Positions 27,040-37,106 of a DNA stretch of 64,000 nucleotides are shown piece by piece. Position 1 is the stretch's first letter. The number at the start of each line of letters is the position of its first letter. Position numbers and translations under genes: made by a program. The notes below the pieces were generated by a model. It ran no database searches. It saw only the letters and a program-made list of their open reading frames with translations, and was not told where the DNA came from. Origin of the DNA: Alphaproteobacteria bacterium (lineage in GTDB: Bacteria > Pseudomonadota > Alphaproteobacteria > Thalassobaculales > Thalassobaculaceae); NCBI GenBank assembly GCA_022822665.1, contig JAJEAR010000012.1, positions 186,001-250,000 on the forward strand. The letters run 5' to 3'.

Positions 27040-29976
27040 TCATGCAATCTGTCTCCTGACCAGATCCCTGAATGCGCCGTCGACCTCCATGAGATCGTCG
27101 AATGACCCGCTCTCGACCACCTTGCCGGCCTCCAGGACGTAGATGCGGTCGGCCCGTTCAAGCGTGGACAGCCGGTGGGCGATGACGATCCGGGTGGAGG
27201 TGAGTGCCGCGAGGTTCTCCATGACCCTGGACTGGGCTTCGTTGTCCAGCCAGTTGGTCGCCTCGTCGAACAGCATGATGCGCGCGTTGCCGAGAACCGA
27301 GCGGGCGATCATGATGCGCTGGCTCTCGCCACCCGACAGCATGGACCCATTGGTGCCGACCAGTGTCATCATGCCCATGGGAATGTCCCTGATTTCGTCC
27401 TCGACTTCGGCCAGCCTGGTTGCAGCCCAGACTTCCTCGCTCGTCACGTCATCACGGTGCCCGACCAGGTTGTCCCACAGGTCCATGGGATACAGTCCGA
27501 CCGATTGCGGCACCGTGCCGATATTCCGGCGAACCTGTTTCAGGTTCAGGTGTCTCAGATCGCGCCCGTCGTAGTACACCGCGCCGGCCCCCGGCCGGTC
27601 GATGCCGAGCGCGAGCCGGAAGAGCGTGCTCTTGCCGGCACCGGATTTTCCCGCGATCGCGATGAATTCGCCGGGACGGGCACGAATGGTCACATCGTCG
27701 AGAACCAGTGGTCCCTCGGGACCGTAGCGGAACGAAACGCGGTCGAACAGGATGTCACCGCCCAGGATTCCGGTCGGTTCTCCCCCGACTTCGGTTTCGG
27801 GGACTGCGGAGAACAGGGGGCGCATCTGATCGAAGGCCGGCAGCATGGCGGCAACGGTACCGAAGGACCCCCCGAGCCGGGAAACGGCAGACTGGAACAC
27901 GAGAAACACCGTGTAGACGACAAGAAAATCCCCGACCGGGACACGTCGCTCGCCGGTAGTCATCACCGCAATGATCAGGACCGCACAGGCAAGAAAGGGC
28001 AGCGCGTCGCCGAATGCCCGGGAGTGACCCTCGAGCGCGCCCAGTTCAATCTCCGCGCGCTTCTGCTCGCGATAATCCCGGGCCCAGATCGCATAGGCGG
28101 AACCTTCCGCGTTCTCGACGCGCAACTTGACTATTCCGCCCACGATCTGGAACAGCCGGCCGACGACACGCCGGGCGGCACCGATCATCCGTCCGTGGGC
28201 CGAAATCTGGCACAGGCCCAGGACGACAACGATCAGCAGCGAGACCAGGCTGAAGCCAAGCGCGATGGCTCCGAGAGTCGCATCGTGGAAGAAGATGACA
28301 CCGAAGACCGGGAGCAGGAAAACGATCGCGAGCAGGCTGTCAGCGACAATTCCCTGCAGGCCGTCACGAAGATTCTGGAACGTCATGCCGGACATGACGA
28401 GATCACCGGTCGAGCGGGAGTGCAGGACGCTCGACGGAAGACGCATGAGCCGGTCCCAGAAGGCGGCCTCGACCCTCGACGCCGACCGGCCCGCAAGCCG
28501 CATCGTCGCCGTGCCCTGGAGCAGGTGCAGCAGGGCTCCCAGCAGGCCGAACCCCGCGAGGGTCACGGCCACGACATAAAGTGCCCCGGCGTTTCCGCCC
28601 GATACCACATGGCTGGCGACGAACCCGAGCGCCAGAGCCGGCAGCAGCCTGACCAGCCCGCCCGAAACTCCGGCAATCACGAGTCGCGCCAGGTCCCTGC
28701 CGCATCCGTGCATCGCAATCCGCAGGAGGTCCGACGGCCCGACAGTCCCGGTCGGCAGCGGCCGGTAGAACATCCAGGCTTCCTCGCGAAGCGCGTTCGC
28801 ACGATCCCCGGTCATCCGCACGCTGCGCTTGGCTACGGGGTCGAATTGCCGGTAACGCCCGAACATTCCCGGTACCAGGGCCACGGGCCGGCCGTCTTCC
28901 TCGCGGAATCCCAGCAATGCACCGCTGTCGCCACGCCACCAGTCGGTCGCGGCGTCGAGCCGCACGCGCCGGGCCCGTATGCCTGACACGTCGAGCACAT
29001 CGACCAGGCTGTCCGCAACATCCGACGAGCCCGGGGACTCCGGAAATCTGAAATCGATCCCCTCATGGCGGCCGATGACGCGCAGGGCTTCGGCCAGGGC
29101 GGTTTCCTCCCCGTCCGCGTCCTGGTCGACCGGGAGATCGTGGATATTCATCAGCCGAAGCCGTGCGGCCCTTTCGGCGGTCCGGCGGCTGGCGGTGCGG
29201 GCACGTTCGAGATTCGCCTCGTCGACCACGGCCAGCCGCCGGTTGAGACGTTCCAGGGCGAAGGCGAGCGCGTGAAAGGACGCCAGCGCCGACTGCAACT
29301 GGCCTTGCCGGGCCAGGGTTTCGGTGGACGTGCCTGCAAGCGTCGTCTCGTGGAACAGGGTGAGCCAGCTCGTCCGCGTGAGCGGTATCGTCGCTTCGGC
29401 GTTGTTCCCGGCCCTTTCCGCGGGGTCGACGATATCCATGAACACGCTCGCACCGCCTGGCGGTCTGGATACCCAGACCACACCGCGTCGCACCGACACC
29501 GTACCGGGAGCCACGGTCCGCACCATGCCCGGTTCGGCCAGAACCGTCGGGCGCGGCAGATGGCTGGCAAGCCGCGACAGCGTATCCGTCATGGCGGTCA
29601 GCCAGGTGTCGGCCTGTTGCGCCAGTTCTTCCGGATGAACCTGCGACAGGACGGTTACCGGCAAGCGCTTCAGCACAGTGCCAGGCACGCCCTTGGCGGT
29701 GAGTCTGAGTGTGGTGCCCTCCCCGTTTCCGCCTTCGTCCGGCGCAACGCCCGGGAGCAACCAGCCCGTTTCACGGCGCAACACGTGCTGCGGCGCCGCC
29801 TGTTCCCTGCCGTCGCCGAATTCGACCATGAACAGGTTGACGGCACCGCGATCGATGAACCAGACACTGTCCGGGTCATCCAGCCTGACCGGCAGGTTGC
29901 CTGCGCACGGCACAGATACGCCGCAGCTGCCCGCAAGCTCGGCAATCGACGTGTATTCGCAGCTGTCGTCCTGCAT
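27040..29976 (-). CDS. NHLM-system ABC transporter, ATP-binding/permease (second ABC)
   Basis: A 978-aa transporter of the type found in NHLM bacteriocin systems without a peptidase. The first 430 or so residues are a non-membrane region with a cyclic-nucleotide-binding-like fold at the start and middle helices. Then come about six membrane segments (GALYVVAVTLAGFGLLGALL onward) and a nucleotide-binding domain: Walker A AGKSGAGKSTL, signature LSGGESQRIMIARSV, Walker B IMLFDEATNWLD. Its start overlaps the stop of the C39-ABC gene (TGATG). It works with the two genes upstream to move the mature peptide across the inner membrane. Confidence 0.9.
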   Translation of the reverse strand: MQDDSCEYTSIAELAGSCGVSVPCAGNLPVRLDDPDSVWFIDRGAVNLFMVEFGDGREQAAPQHVLRRETGWLLPGVAPDEGGNGEGTTLRLTAKGVPGTVLKRLPVTVLSQVHPEELAQQADTWLTAMTDTLSRLASHLPRPTVLAEPGMVRTVAPGTVSVRRGVVWVSRPPGGASVFMDIVDPAERAGNNAEATIPLTRTSWLTLFHETTLAGTSTETLARQGQLQSALASFHALAFALERLNRRLAVVDEANLERARTASRRTAERAARLRLMNIHDLPVDQDADGEETALAEALRVIGRHEGIDFRFPESPGSSDVADSLVDVLDVSGIRARRVRLDAATDWWRGDSGALLGFREEDGRPVALVPGMFGRYRQFDPVAKRSVRMTGDRANALREEAWMFYRPLPTGTVGPSDLLRIAMHGCGRDLARLVIAGVSGGLVRLLPALALGFVASHVVSGGNAGALYVVAVTLAGFGLLGALLHLLQGTATMRLAGRSASRVEAAFWDRLMRLPSSVLHSRSTGDLVMSGMTFQNLRDGLQGIVADSLLAIVFLLPVFGVIFFHDATLGAIALGFSLVSLLIVVVLGLCQISAHGRMIGAARRVVGRLFQIVGGIVKLRVENAEGSAYAIWARDYREQKRAEIELGALEGHSRAFGDALPFLACAVLIIAVMTTGERRVPVGDFLVVYTVFLVFQSAVSRLGGSFGTVAAMLPAFDQMRPLFSAVPETEVGGEPTGILGGDILFDRVSFRYGPEGPLVLDDVTIRARPGEFIAIAGKSGAGKSTLFRLALGIDRPGAGAVYYDGRDLRHLNLKQVRRNIGTVPQSVGLYPMDLWDNLVGHRDDVTSEEVWAATRLAEVEDEIRDIPMGMMTLVGTNGSMLSGGESQRIMIARSVLGNARIMLFDEATNWLDNEAQSRVMENLAALTSTRIVIAHRLSTLERADRIYVLEAGKVVESGSFDDLMEVDGAFRDLVRRQIA

Positions 29977-32186
29977 CAGCCTGACCTGATCAGCTTGTAG
30001 TAGGTGCCTTCCCGGTCAGCGGCCAGCTCGTCATGCGTGCCGCGCTGCACCTCGGCGCCCCTGTCGAGGACGACGATTTCGTCGCAATCCCGCACCGTGC
30101 TCAACCGGTGCGCGATGATCAGGCAGGTCACGCCGCGACGTCGCAGGGCTTCATCGACAAGTTCCTCTGTCGCGGCATCGAGAGAACTGGTTGCCTCGTC
30201 GAGGATGAGGACTGTCGGGTTTCCCACCAGTGCGCGTGCGATCTCCAGCCTTTGACGCTGACCGCCACTGAAGTTCACCCCGCCTTCCTCCACGAAGGTC
30301 GCGTATCCATCCGGCCTGACCAGGATTTCATCATGGATCCGGGCATCCCGTGTCGCGGCAAAGATCGCCTCGTCAGGAACGGCCGGGTTCAACAGGGTGA
30401 TGTTGTCACGCAGCGATGCAGCAAAGAGCACGATTTCCTGGTCGACCATGGAAATCGACTGGCGCAACACCTCCTCGGGAATCTCGGCCCGGGGGTATCC
30501 GTCGAACAGGACTTCCCCCGACCACGGCTGGTAGACGCCGGACACCAGCCGCGCCAGGGTCGACTTTCCCGAACCGCTGGGGCCGACCACGGCAACACGC
30601 TGCCCCGGTTCGATCGCGAGGTTCAGTCCCTTTATCAGCGGCGGGCGGCTCCTGTTGAAGCCGAAGGTGATGTTACTCAATTCCACCTGTCCCGCGAGCT
30701 TGAGCCGGCCCCTGAAAGTCGGAATCGAGTCCGAACCCGTGCTCCGGCGGCTGAAGACAGGGTCTTCCGCAGTCCGGGAAATGTCCTCGAGCCGTTGCAG
30801 GTCGGTCTCGAGTGCCTGGCGCTGGTTGGCTAACTCGAGGAACCGGTCTACAGGGGCAAGGAACATCTCCGCCAGGACATAGAACCCGACCAGGGTACCC
30901 AGGCTCATGTCACCTGACAGGACCAGGCTCCCTCCGACACCCAGGATCGCCGCGCTGCGGAGGGCGGCAACCAGGCCTGGCACCGCGGTATTGACCGAGC
31001 CCAGTTCGGAATAGAGCTGACGCGCCTGCAGTTCCCGGGCCTGCTGACCGCTCCAGCGGGAAAAGAAGCGGTCGTCCGCGGCGGTCATGCGCAGGGTATT
31101 TGCGTGAACCAGCATCTCCATGCCGATACCGATCAGGAGTCCCTGTTCGCGCCTCATCGCCTGGCTTTGAGCACTCCTGAGACCGTTGAGAACGTATCCC
31201 AGCGATCCGTGCAGAACAGCCAGAGCCAGCACGATCACGGTCAGCCAGACATCACACGCGAACATCGCGACGACCAGGACCGCGCTCATGGCCATGTCGA
31301 TGAGGAGAACAAGGAACTGGTCAGTCAGGTTCCGTGCAATCCTGTCTATCGACGAAACACGGTCCGTGACATCGCCGACCAGCCTGTTTTCGAAAAACTC
31401 CACCGGCAGTCGCAGCAGCCTGGACATGCCCTGACTGTAACCGGACACCGAAATCCGTATCGAAAGCCGTTTCAGAAACCGGTGCCTGAGCAGGGACAGC
31501 ACGTAGACGAGGATGCCGCCGCCGAGCAGGGCTGTCGCCAATCCGATCCAGGACCCGTGACCGTTCACGACATCGTCCACGAAGACGGCGAGACACGCGG
31601 GAATGACAAGCGCCAGAACCGTCAACATGAAGGCGCAGGCAACCACGCCGGTGAGCGATGTCCAGGATCCTGCCAGCACGGCGCCGAGTTGGCCGAACAG
31701 GCGAGGCGGCCGTCCGCCGGTACTGAATTGCTCTCCCCGCCTGAACCGAAGCGCAATTCCACTGAAACTTCTCCTGAACTCGTCAACAGGCACCCTGCGT
31801 CGTCCCGTCGACGGGTCATTGAGATAGAAGTAACGGCTGTCGAATCCCTCCAGGACAACAAAATGGCTGAACTGCCAGAACAGGATCAACGGAAGGTCGA
31901 GCTTTTTCAGCTGTTCCGCCCGGATGCTGAGCCCGTTGCACTCCAGCCCGTAGTGTCTGGAAGCCCGCGAAATACTCGCGGCGCTGCTCCCGTCTCGGCT
32001 GACCTCGCACTTTTCCCGCAACTCCGAAAGCGGAACCCAGCGCCCGAAATAGGCGAGGACGCTGCCAAGACAGGCCGCGCCACATTCCGAGGCCTGCATC
32101 TGCAGCATGACCGGCGTCGAGATACGCGCTTCCGACGGCTGCGCGGCGTCCCTTCCCCCGGCCCCTGCAGACCTGCGGGCCAGCAT
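29976..32186 (-). CDS. NHLM-system ABC transporter with C39 peptidase domain
   Basis: A 736-aa peptidase-containing ABC transporter. The N-terminal C39 domain shows the catalytic Cys35 in QASECGAACL, His108 in FWQFSHFVVLEGF and Asp124 in FYLNDPSTG. Six membrane segments follow, then a nucleotide-binding domain with Walker A GPSGSGKSTL, signature NFSGGQRQRLEIARAL and Walker B VLILDEATSSLD. It should cut the leader after the Ala78 to Gly78-type site (A77-G78) and export the core. The same site occurs in the toroid protein at 25623, so it too may be processed. Stop and start of neighbouring genes abut or overlap on both sides. Confidence 0.93.
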   Translation of the reverse strand: MLARRSAGAGGRDAAQPSEARISTPVMLQMQASECGAACLGSVLAYFGRWVPLSELREKCEVSRDGSSAASISRASRHYGLECNGLSIRAEQLKKLDLPLILFWQFSHFVVLEGFDSRYFYLNDPSTGRRRVPVDEFRRSFSGIALRFRRGEQFSTGGRPPRLFGQLGAVLAGSWTSLTGVVACAFMLTVLALVIPACLAVFVDDVVNGHGSWIGLATALLGGGILVYVLSLLRHRFLKRLSIRISVSGYSQGMSRLLRLPVEFFENRLVGDVTDRVSSIDRIARNLTDQFLVLLIDMAMSAVLVVAMFACDVWLTVIVLALAVLHGSLGYVLNGLRSAQSQAMRREQGLLIGIGMEMLVHANTLRMTAADDRFFSRWSGQQARELQARQLYSELGSVNTAVPGLVAALRSAAILGVGGSLVLSGDMSLGTLVGFYVLAEMFLAPVDRFLELANQRQALETDLQRLEDISRTAEDPVFSRRSTGSDSIPTFRGRLKLAGQVELSNITFGFNRSRPPLIKGLNLAIEPGQRVAVVGPSGSGKSTLARLVSGVYQPWSGEVLFDGYPRAEIPEEVLRQSISMVDQEIVLFAASLRDNITLLNPAVPDEAIFAATRDARIHDEILVRPDGYATFVEEGGVNFSGGQRQRLEIARALVGNPTVLILDEATSSLDAATEELVDEALRRRGVTCLIIAHRLSTVRDCDEIVVLDRGAEVQRGTHDELAADREGTYYKLIRSG

Positions 32187-32187
32187 C

Positions 32188-32739
32188 CTACGATCGCCTC
32201 GTCAGCAGCAGGGCGATCGGCGACCGGCTGCCTGTCTCGATGAACACCCGGCAGTTCCTGCCTGCACGGCCATCAGCGTCAAGGTCCCCGGACACGGAGA
32301 CTTCGATACGGTATATGGACACCGGCGCCATTTGCCTTCCCGTTCCGTGCCACCCGGCAGGGCGCACGGCCGAGATTTCCGCAACCTCTCCCTCGTGCGT
32401 TTCCGTTGCCCCGTTCGACGTGCCGAGCTGCACGACCGCCGGCATGCCAACCCTGATACCCGACACGGCGTCACGGTCGAGCCAGGCGATTGCCCGCACG
32501 GAGCCGTCCTGCGCATTCGAACTCCCTTCGGACGCCACCACGAAACCGTCAAGCGCAATGCTGCGGGTTACCGTGCCGAGAAACAGCCAGGCCACACCGA
32601 CAACAAGCAGCAGTGCGACGATGGCGACGAGAATACGTTCCCGCGGTGTTGAAATTGTCAGCAGTCGGTCAAGCTGCTCTCGTTCATTTTTTGCCTGTGC
32701 AACTGTATCGTGAAACGACTCCAGGGGATTGTTAAACAC
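32188..32739 (-). CDS. NHLM-system secretion protein (HlyD-like membrane fusion), short
   Basis: A 183-aa protein with one membrane segment (ILVAIVALLLVVGVAWLFLG) preceded by a cytoplasmic tail and followed by a beta-rich periplasmic region with a MPAVVQLG barrel-like stretch. It fits the NHLM bacteriocin secretion protein, a HlyD-type adaptor between the ABC transporter and the outer membrane, but lacks the long coiled-coil of ordinary HlyD proteins. The GTG at 32739 begins VFNNPLESF, where family similarity seems to start; an upstream ATG at 32829 would add 30 unlikely residues. It lies one base from the C39-ABC start. Confidence 0.75.
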   Translation of the reverse strand: MFNNPLESFHDTVAQAKNEREQLDRLLTISTPRERILVAIVALLLVVGVAWLFLGTVTRSIALDGFVVASEGSSNAQDGSVRAIAWLDRDAVSGIRVGMPAVVQLGTSNGATETHEGEVAEISAVRPAGWHGTGRQMAPVSIYRIEVSVSGDLDADGRAGRNCRVFIETGSRSPIALLLTRRS

Positions 32740-32913
32740 GTCCGGATGCTTTCTGGTTGTTGAGACCAACAAAGGGACAAATTGTTTCCTTGATGTAAAA
32801 CGGAGCCTTGTCGAACCATATGCAATCACGCCGCGGAAAGGTCAAGCGAAACCCCGCTCCTGCGGCCGGGGTACCGCTGGATCTGCGCCTTCCGACAACA
32901 ATTCGGATACCGG

Positions 32914-35310
32914 TCATGACGCCGGTCCTTCCGGACCGCCACGCGGCGCCTCACGCCGGTCCAGCGTCATGAGCAGCGCCGGCAGCAGGGACAGGTCCGC
33001 GACCAGCGCACTTGCGATGATAATCGCGGTCAGGACTCCCACCTGCGCAGTGGGGACAAACGGAGAGAACAGGAGAATGAGAAAGCCGGCCGTCAGCACG
33101 ACCGTGGTCGTGAACATGGCCGGTCCGGCCGTGTCGAAGGCGTAGCGCATCGCCGCCTCGGCGTCCTTGCCGTGCCCGTGCCGTGCGCGACGGTACTTGC
33201 CGAGAAAGTGTACCGTGTCGTCAACGACAATTCCCACGGTCATGGCCACGACGACAGACAGCGACAGTCCCACCTGCCCGACCGCCAGTCCCCACACACC
33301 CAGACCAAGCACGGCCGGAACAAGGTTGGGCACAAGGCTGATCAGGCCGAGTCGCCACGACCGCAACGCGATGAAGAGAATGGCCGAGATCGCCAGCAAC
33401 ACGACCGTCGTGCCGATCGCCATGGCCCGTATGTTGCGCTGTCCGACATAGGCAAACAGCGCCGCCGATCCCGTGCTGTTGACACCGGCGATGTCAGGTG
33501 CGTTTTCCTCGAGCCAGGCACCGGCACGGGCGTTCATCTCAAGCAGCTCCCTGGATGACAGCGTTTCAGCCGAGACCGTCACCCGTGTGGCAGACCTGGA
33601 CCGGTCGATCTGGTTGTTGAGATTGAGGCCCTCCGGAAGCGAGAGTTCGTAAAGCAGCAGGTATTGTGCCACCAGCTGCCTGTTTTCCGGAATCCGGTAA
33701 GCGGCGGGGTCGTCGCCATTCATGCTCCGGTTCAGTTGCCGCAGGGTGTCGGTAATGACCGAAACGTGCCGGACAGGAGGCTGCGCCCGGTACCACTGTG
33801 CAAAGTTTGCGACCTCCTCCAGGAAGCGGGGATCCGTAACGCCGCCCTCGACCGAAGCATGCAGCGAGTACTCGAGCAGGGTATTTCCGCTCAACCGCTC
33901 ATCCATGAAGTCCGTGTCCTGACGGAACTCGACACCCTTGTCGAAAAAATGCACCAGGACGTCGTTGAGTTCGTTGCGCGGAACGGCCAGCATCATCGCA
34001 CACACTATCCCCGCCCATACCCACAGGAGCGGCTTTCTGTACCTCAGCGTGAAATCCGCAATGACCCTCATGGAAAGCCCGGCAAGGCGGCGCGGTTTCG
34101 GTGCGCGGACCGGAAGCAGGGAGAGCAGGGCCGGCAGCAGGGTCACGGACAGCAGGAACGAGGCGATGATTCCGAACGCAACGAAATTACCGAGATGACG
34201 ATAGGGCGGCACCTCGGAAAAGTTCATGCTCAGGAAGCCGAGCGCTGTCGTGAAGCTCGCCAGGAACACCGGATTGAGGTTGAGAACGATTGATTTCACG
34301 ATGGCATCGTGTTTCGAGGCTCCGGCACGCAGGGACTGCTGAACTCCCACCAGCAGGTGCACGCAGTTGGCCACGGCAATCATCAGGATAATGGTTGGCG
34401 CCGGCGAGACCGGCGGGGAAAACGGAAATCCGATCCATATGCCGAGGCCCATCGCCGCCAGAATGGAAAGGACGATCACTGCCCCGGTCACCGCCACCCC
34501 CGCCCATCCCCTGGTCAGGACACCGAGGACCAGCGCCATGAGCAGCAGGCTCGCGGGAAGGAAGATCATCTGGCTGTTGATCGCGGCTTCCAGGAAGGTC
34601 TGGTTGACCATCACCGTGCCGACGACACGCAGGTCAATGCCCGGGAACCGCCTTTCCGCCTCCTCGGCAACCGATCTGCCGAACCCGGCAACTTCGGCCA
34701 CGGCCTCCAGCAGTCCTTCCTGCGGCAGTTCAACAGTGACGTTGACCACACTGACATCGCCATTGCGCGCCAGCAGGCTACCCGCGATACGCGGGTCGGA
34801 GGAGGCAATGGAGCGAATTCGCGCCCGCGCCTTGTCCCGGGCCAGGTCTTGCGGGTCGACGAGGTCCCGCACGTACAGGTCGTCGCCTTCTGCAGTCGTG
34901 TACTGGAAATTGGCGAGCGAATCGACACGGCGCGAATACGGTGTCTGCCACGCCCTGTCCGTCAGCCAGACGGCGGCGGCAAGTGCGCGTTCCGACGTCG
35001 CATCACCGTCGTCCGGAACAATCAGGAAGACAAGGTTCTCGTTCTTTCCGTAGGTGTTTTCCAGTTCTTCGAGGGCCAGAAGCTGGGGATTGTCATCGTC
35101 AAAGAAGATACGGTAATTGGCCGAGAATTCGATCCGGGCAATTCCGCTTGCCGCGATTGCAACCAGGAGCAGGGTGATCAGGATAATCAACCAGCGGGAC
35201 GAAATCACCCGTTCGGCAAACCGGGCGGCAAATTGACCTTCTCTTGGACTGTTGTTGTCCACAGTACAGCCGCCGCTAGTCGCGAGTTCCCGCGTGCCCT
35301 GACAGCGCAC
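32914..35310 (-). CDS. MMPL/RND-family exporter
   Basis: A 798-aa member of the hydrophobe/RND (MMPL) superfamily, with two repeats of one plus five membrane segments around large periplasmic loops. WLIILITLLLVAIAASGIARI is the first segment, and ILMIAVANCVHLLVGVQQSL and VAMTVGIVVDDTVHFLGKYR are the conserved cores of the two halves. It likely uses the proton gradient to move hydrophobic cargo to periplasmic carriers. It is the first gene of the leftward RiPP cluster, 174 bases ahead of the secretion protein, and probably works with the LolA-like and barrel proteins at 16673-18798. An alternative start is GTG at 35262. Confidence 0.87.
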   Translation of the reverse strand: MRCQGTRELATSGGCTVDNNSPREGQFAARFAERVISSRWLIILITLLLVAIAASGIARIEFSANYRIFFDDDNPQLLALEELENTYGKNENLVFLIVPDDGDATSERALAAAVWLTDRAWQTPYSRRVDSLANFQYTTAEGDDLYVRDLVDPQDLARDKARARIRSIASSDPRIAGSLLARNGDVSVVNVTVELPQEGLLEAVAEVAGFGRSVAEEAERRFPGIDLRVVGTVMVNQTFLEAAINSQMIFLPASLLLMALVLGVLTRGWAGVAVTGAVIVLSILAAMGLGIWIGFPFSPPVSPAPTIILMIAVANCVHLLVGVQQSLRAGASKHDAIVKSIVLNLNPVFLASFTTALGFLSMNFSEVPPYRHLGNFVAFGIIASFLLSVTLLPALLSLLPVRAPKPRRLAGLSMRVIADFTLRYRKPLLWVWAGIVCAMMLAVPRNELNDVLVHFFDKGVEFRQDTDFMDERLSGNTLLEYSLHASVEGGVTDPRFLEEVANFAQWYRAQPPVRHVSVITDTLRQLNRSMNGDDPAAYRIPENRQLVAQYLLLYELSLPEGLNLNNQIDRSRSATRVTVSAETLSSRELLEMNARAGAWLEENAPDIAGVNSTGSAALFAYVGQRNIRAMAIGTTVVLLAISAILFIALRSWRLGLISLVPNLVPAVLGLGVWGLAVGQVGLSLSVVVAMTVGIVVDDTVHFLGKYRRARHGHGKDAEAAMRYAFDTAGPAMFTTTVVLTAGFLILLFSPFVPTAQVGVLTAIIIASALVADLSLLPALLMTLDRREAPRGGPEGPAS

Positions 35311-37106
35311 CGGGGGTCACCCTGGAACTTCGAAGCCGCATTGGAAGTCAATCACAGGTGGCAGTGTCTACGACACTGCAGGCATTGGTCTGTCCGGCGC
35401 ACGGTACGGCCCGGGAGATCAGGGTGTCAACGACGATACATCCGGGTCCCGGCGATCCGCGTTGCCGGGCACGTGGCCCCCGCGCCCTTCGTGGCATCGG
35501 GCAGGCAGGGGCACGGATGTCCGGGCTGCCGCGACGGGCAGAACCGCGGATGCTGGTCGCGTCATGAACGACACGGCGACGCGCGCGGTTGCACCGGGCG
35601 GCGTCCGGTTTCGGACGTCCAGGCGCGAGACCTTCATCGGTCTGTACGGCGGGGAGCCGGTGGCCGCGGGCTGGCACAACGACAGCCAACGCCGAAAGGA
35701 CGGCGAGCGCGCATTTCACCGGGTCTCGGGGAACATTCCCGGCGTACCGATTGCGGACCACGTGGGCTGGACTTCGCGACGGGGCGTCTTACTGCCAACA
35801 TCGTCAGGCTCAATAGTGTTGCATTAGGGGACGGCGGATGCGGCCCAAATGGCCGGTCGTGGACATCCCGGGGCAGGAATCCAGACTTCACGTGCGCGCT
35901 CGCAAACCTGCGGGCGATCGTTGCGAACGGACAGGCTGTTGACCGCACGCGACGACCAGTGCAATGGCCCTGTCGATGAACAGTCCCGCGCGGCGCGACC
36001 ATCGGGACCGGAAAACGACCCGGGGTCCAGGCCGCAAACCGGACTCCTGCCCGCCGCCGCTTCCGTCAGGTCCCTTGCCCGGATTGTCGCACGGGCACGC
36101 ACAGAGCCCAATCGCAACTGCGGAACCACGGCCCGGGATCCCTTCAGCGCGGGCGTGTCCCGGTCCGTATTCTCGGCGCGTCGACGTCGCCTTCAACCCG
36201 CTGCTCGAGCTGTCAGGTGCGCGCGGCGATCCCGTCGGGAAGGGGACCGGAACCTGCGCTCCGGAAGCCTCGCCCTGCCGCAGGCCCTCTGCCGGGCCTT
36301 CCTGCCTCAGTCTCCGTGCGATCGCGCCCATCATCTCCCCCGGTGGCTTGATCAGGCGCTCAAGGTCCGCAGCCGGACAGGTTGCGAAGGTACGGTCCCC
36401 GCGGGCAGGTGCTGGAACCCGGCCTGCGGCTCGGGACCGCCGCAATCGCCTGCATGCAGGCCGGTGCCCGCCTTGACCAGGATGACCATCGCCGATCCGG
36501 GGACCCGCGGTGCCGGGGCAGCTGTTTCACCGACATTTCTGCCAGGTTGCGCAGGATGAGCCGTTCACCGGGCAGGACGTCGAGAGCGGGTTGGTCGATG
36601 CGATCGTCTCCGTGATGGCATCGGGCCCCGGCCATGGAACGGGACCATCGGAACGATCGGCGGCAGTGCCCCGGACCCTCCGCCCGGCCCTGGGCACGCT
36701 GCTGGCGGATGGGCGCCATGCAGCTCGCCAGTTACGGCGGCGTGGCGGGATCGGACCGGGATCGGGTGGTGCTCGACGGACACGCAAACAAGGACCCGCT
36801 TCCCACCTTTCAGCTCGATCCCGAAGGGAAAATCGTTCCGGCTGTCGCGCCGGTCCCGTCGGCAAACGCCCCGACCGCCTGGACCGGGGGCGTGCAGGCC
36901 ACAAGCCCCGCGACATCGTTCGGCAGGTGATCGCGAAACAATTCAAGCGCACGGGCGGGATCGGACCGTTGCCGCGGGAGTGAAAGGCTGGAACCGGGTC
37001 CTTCGGTCCAATACTGTCATGAAGTCAACAGGTTGGCACCAGGCCGTTCGCCCGGGATCGGCGAGGTTCAAACAGGAGACCGGGCGCCGGGATCCCTGCC
37101 GACGCG
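35311..37106. other. gene-poor region, no supported gene
   Basis: About 1.8 kb in which open frames are short, arginine-rich and overlapping on both strands, with no recognisable protein family. The longest are about 120 to 236 codons and mutually exclusive. It sits between the RND gene and an IS4-type transposase, and an 11-base sequence at 35817 is repeated inverted at 38234. I read it as decayed insertion material or non-coding spacer. Confidence 0.5.
35817..35827. repeat. left copy of 11-bp inverted repeat
   Basis: TGTTGCATTAG here and its exact reverse complement at 38234-38244 bracket about 2.4 kb including the IS4-type transposase. The right copy is about 50 bases upstream of the transposase start, as expected for an IS end. 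The left copy is 1.28 kb beyond the transposase stop, which is too far for a simple IS. No target duplication is visible. Confidence 0.4.

Noticed and set aside
27175..28986. A 603-codon open frame opposite the second NHLM ABC transporter
   Set aside because: Antisense to a clear ABC transporter, no domain, arginine/glutamine-rich shadow composition.
35462..36559. Several open frames of 100-236 codons in the gene-poor region
   Set aside because: They overlap each other on both strands, have no ribosome sites or family resemblance, and show no coding bias.
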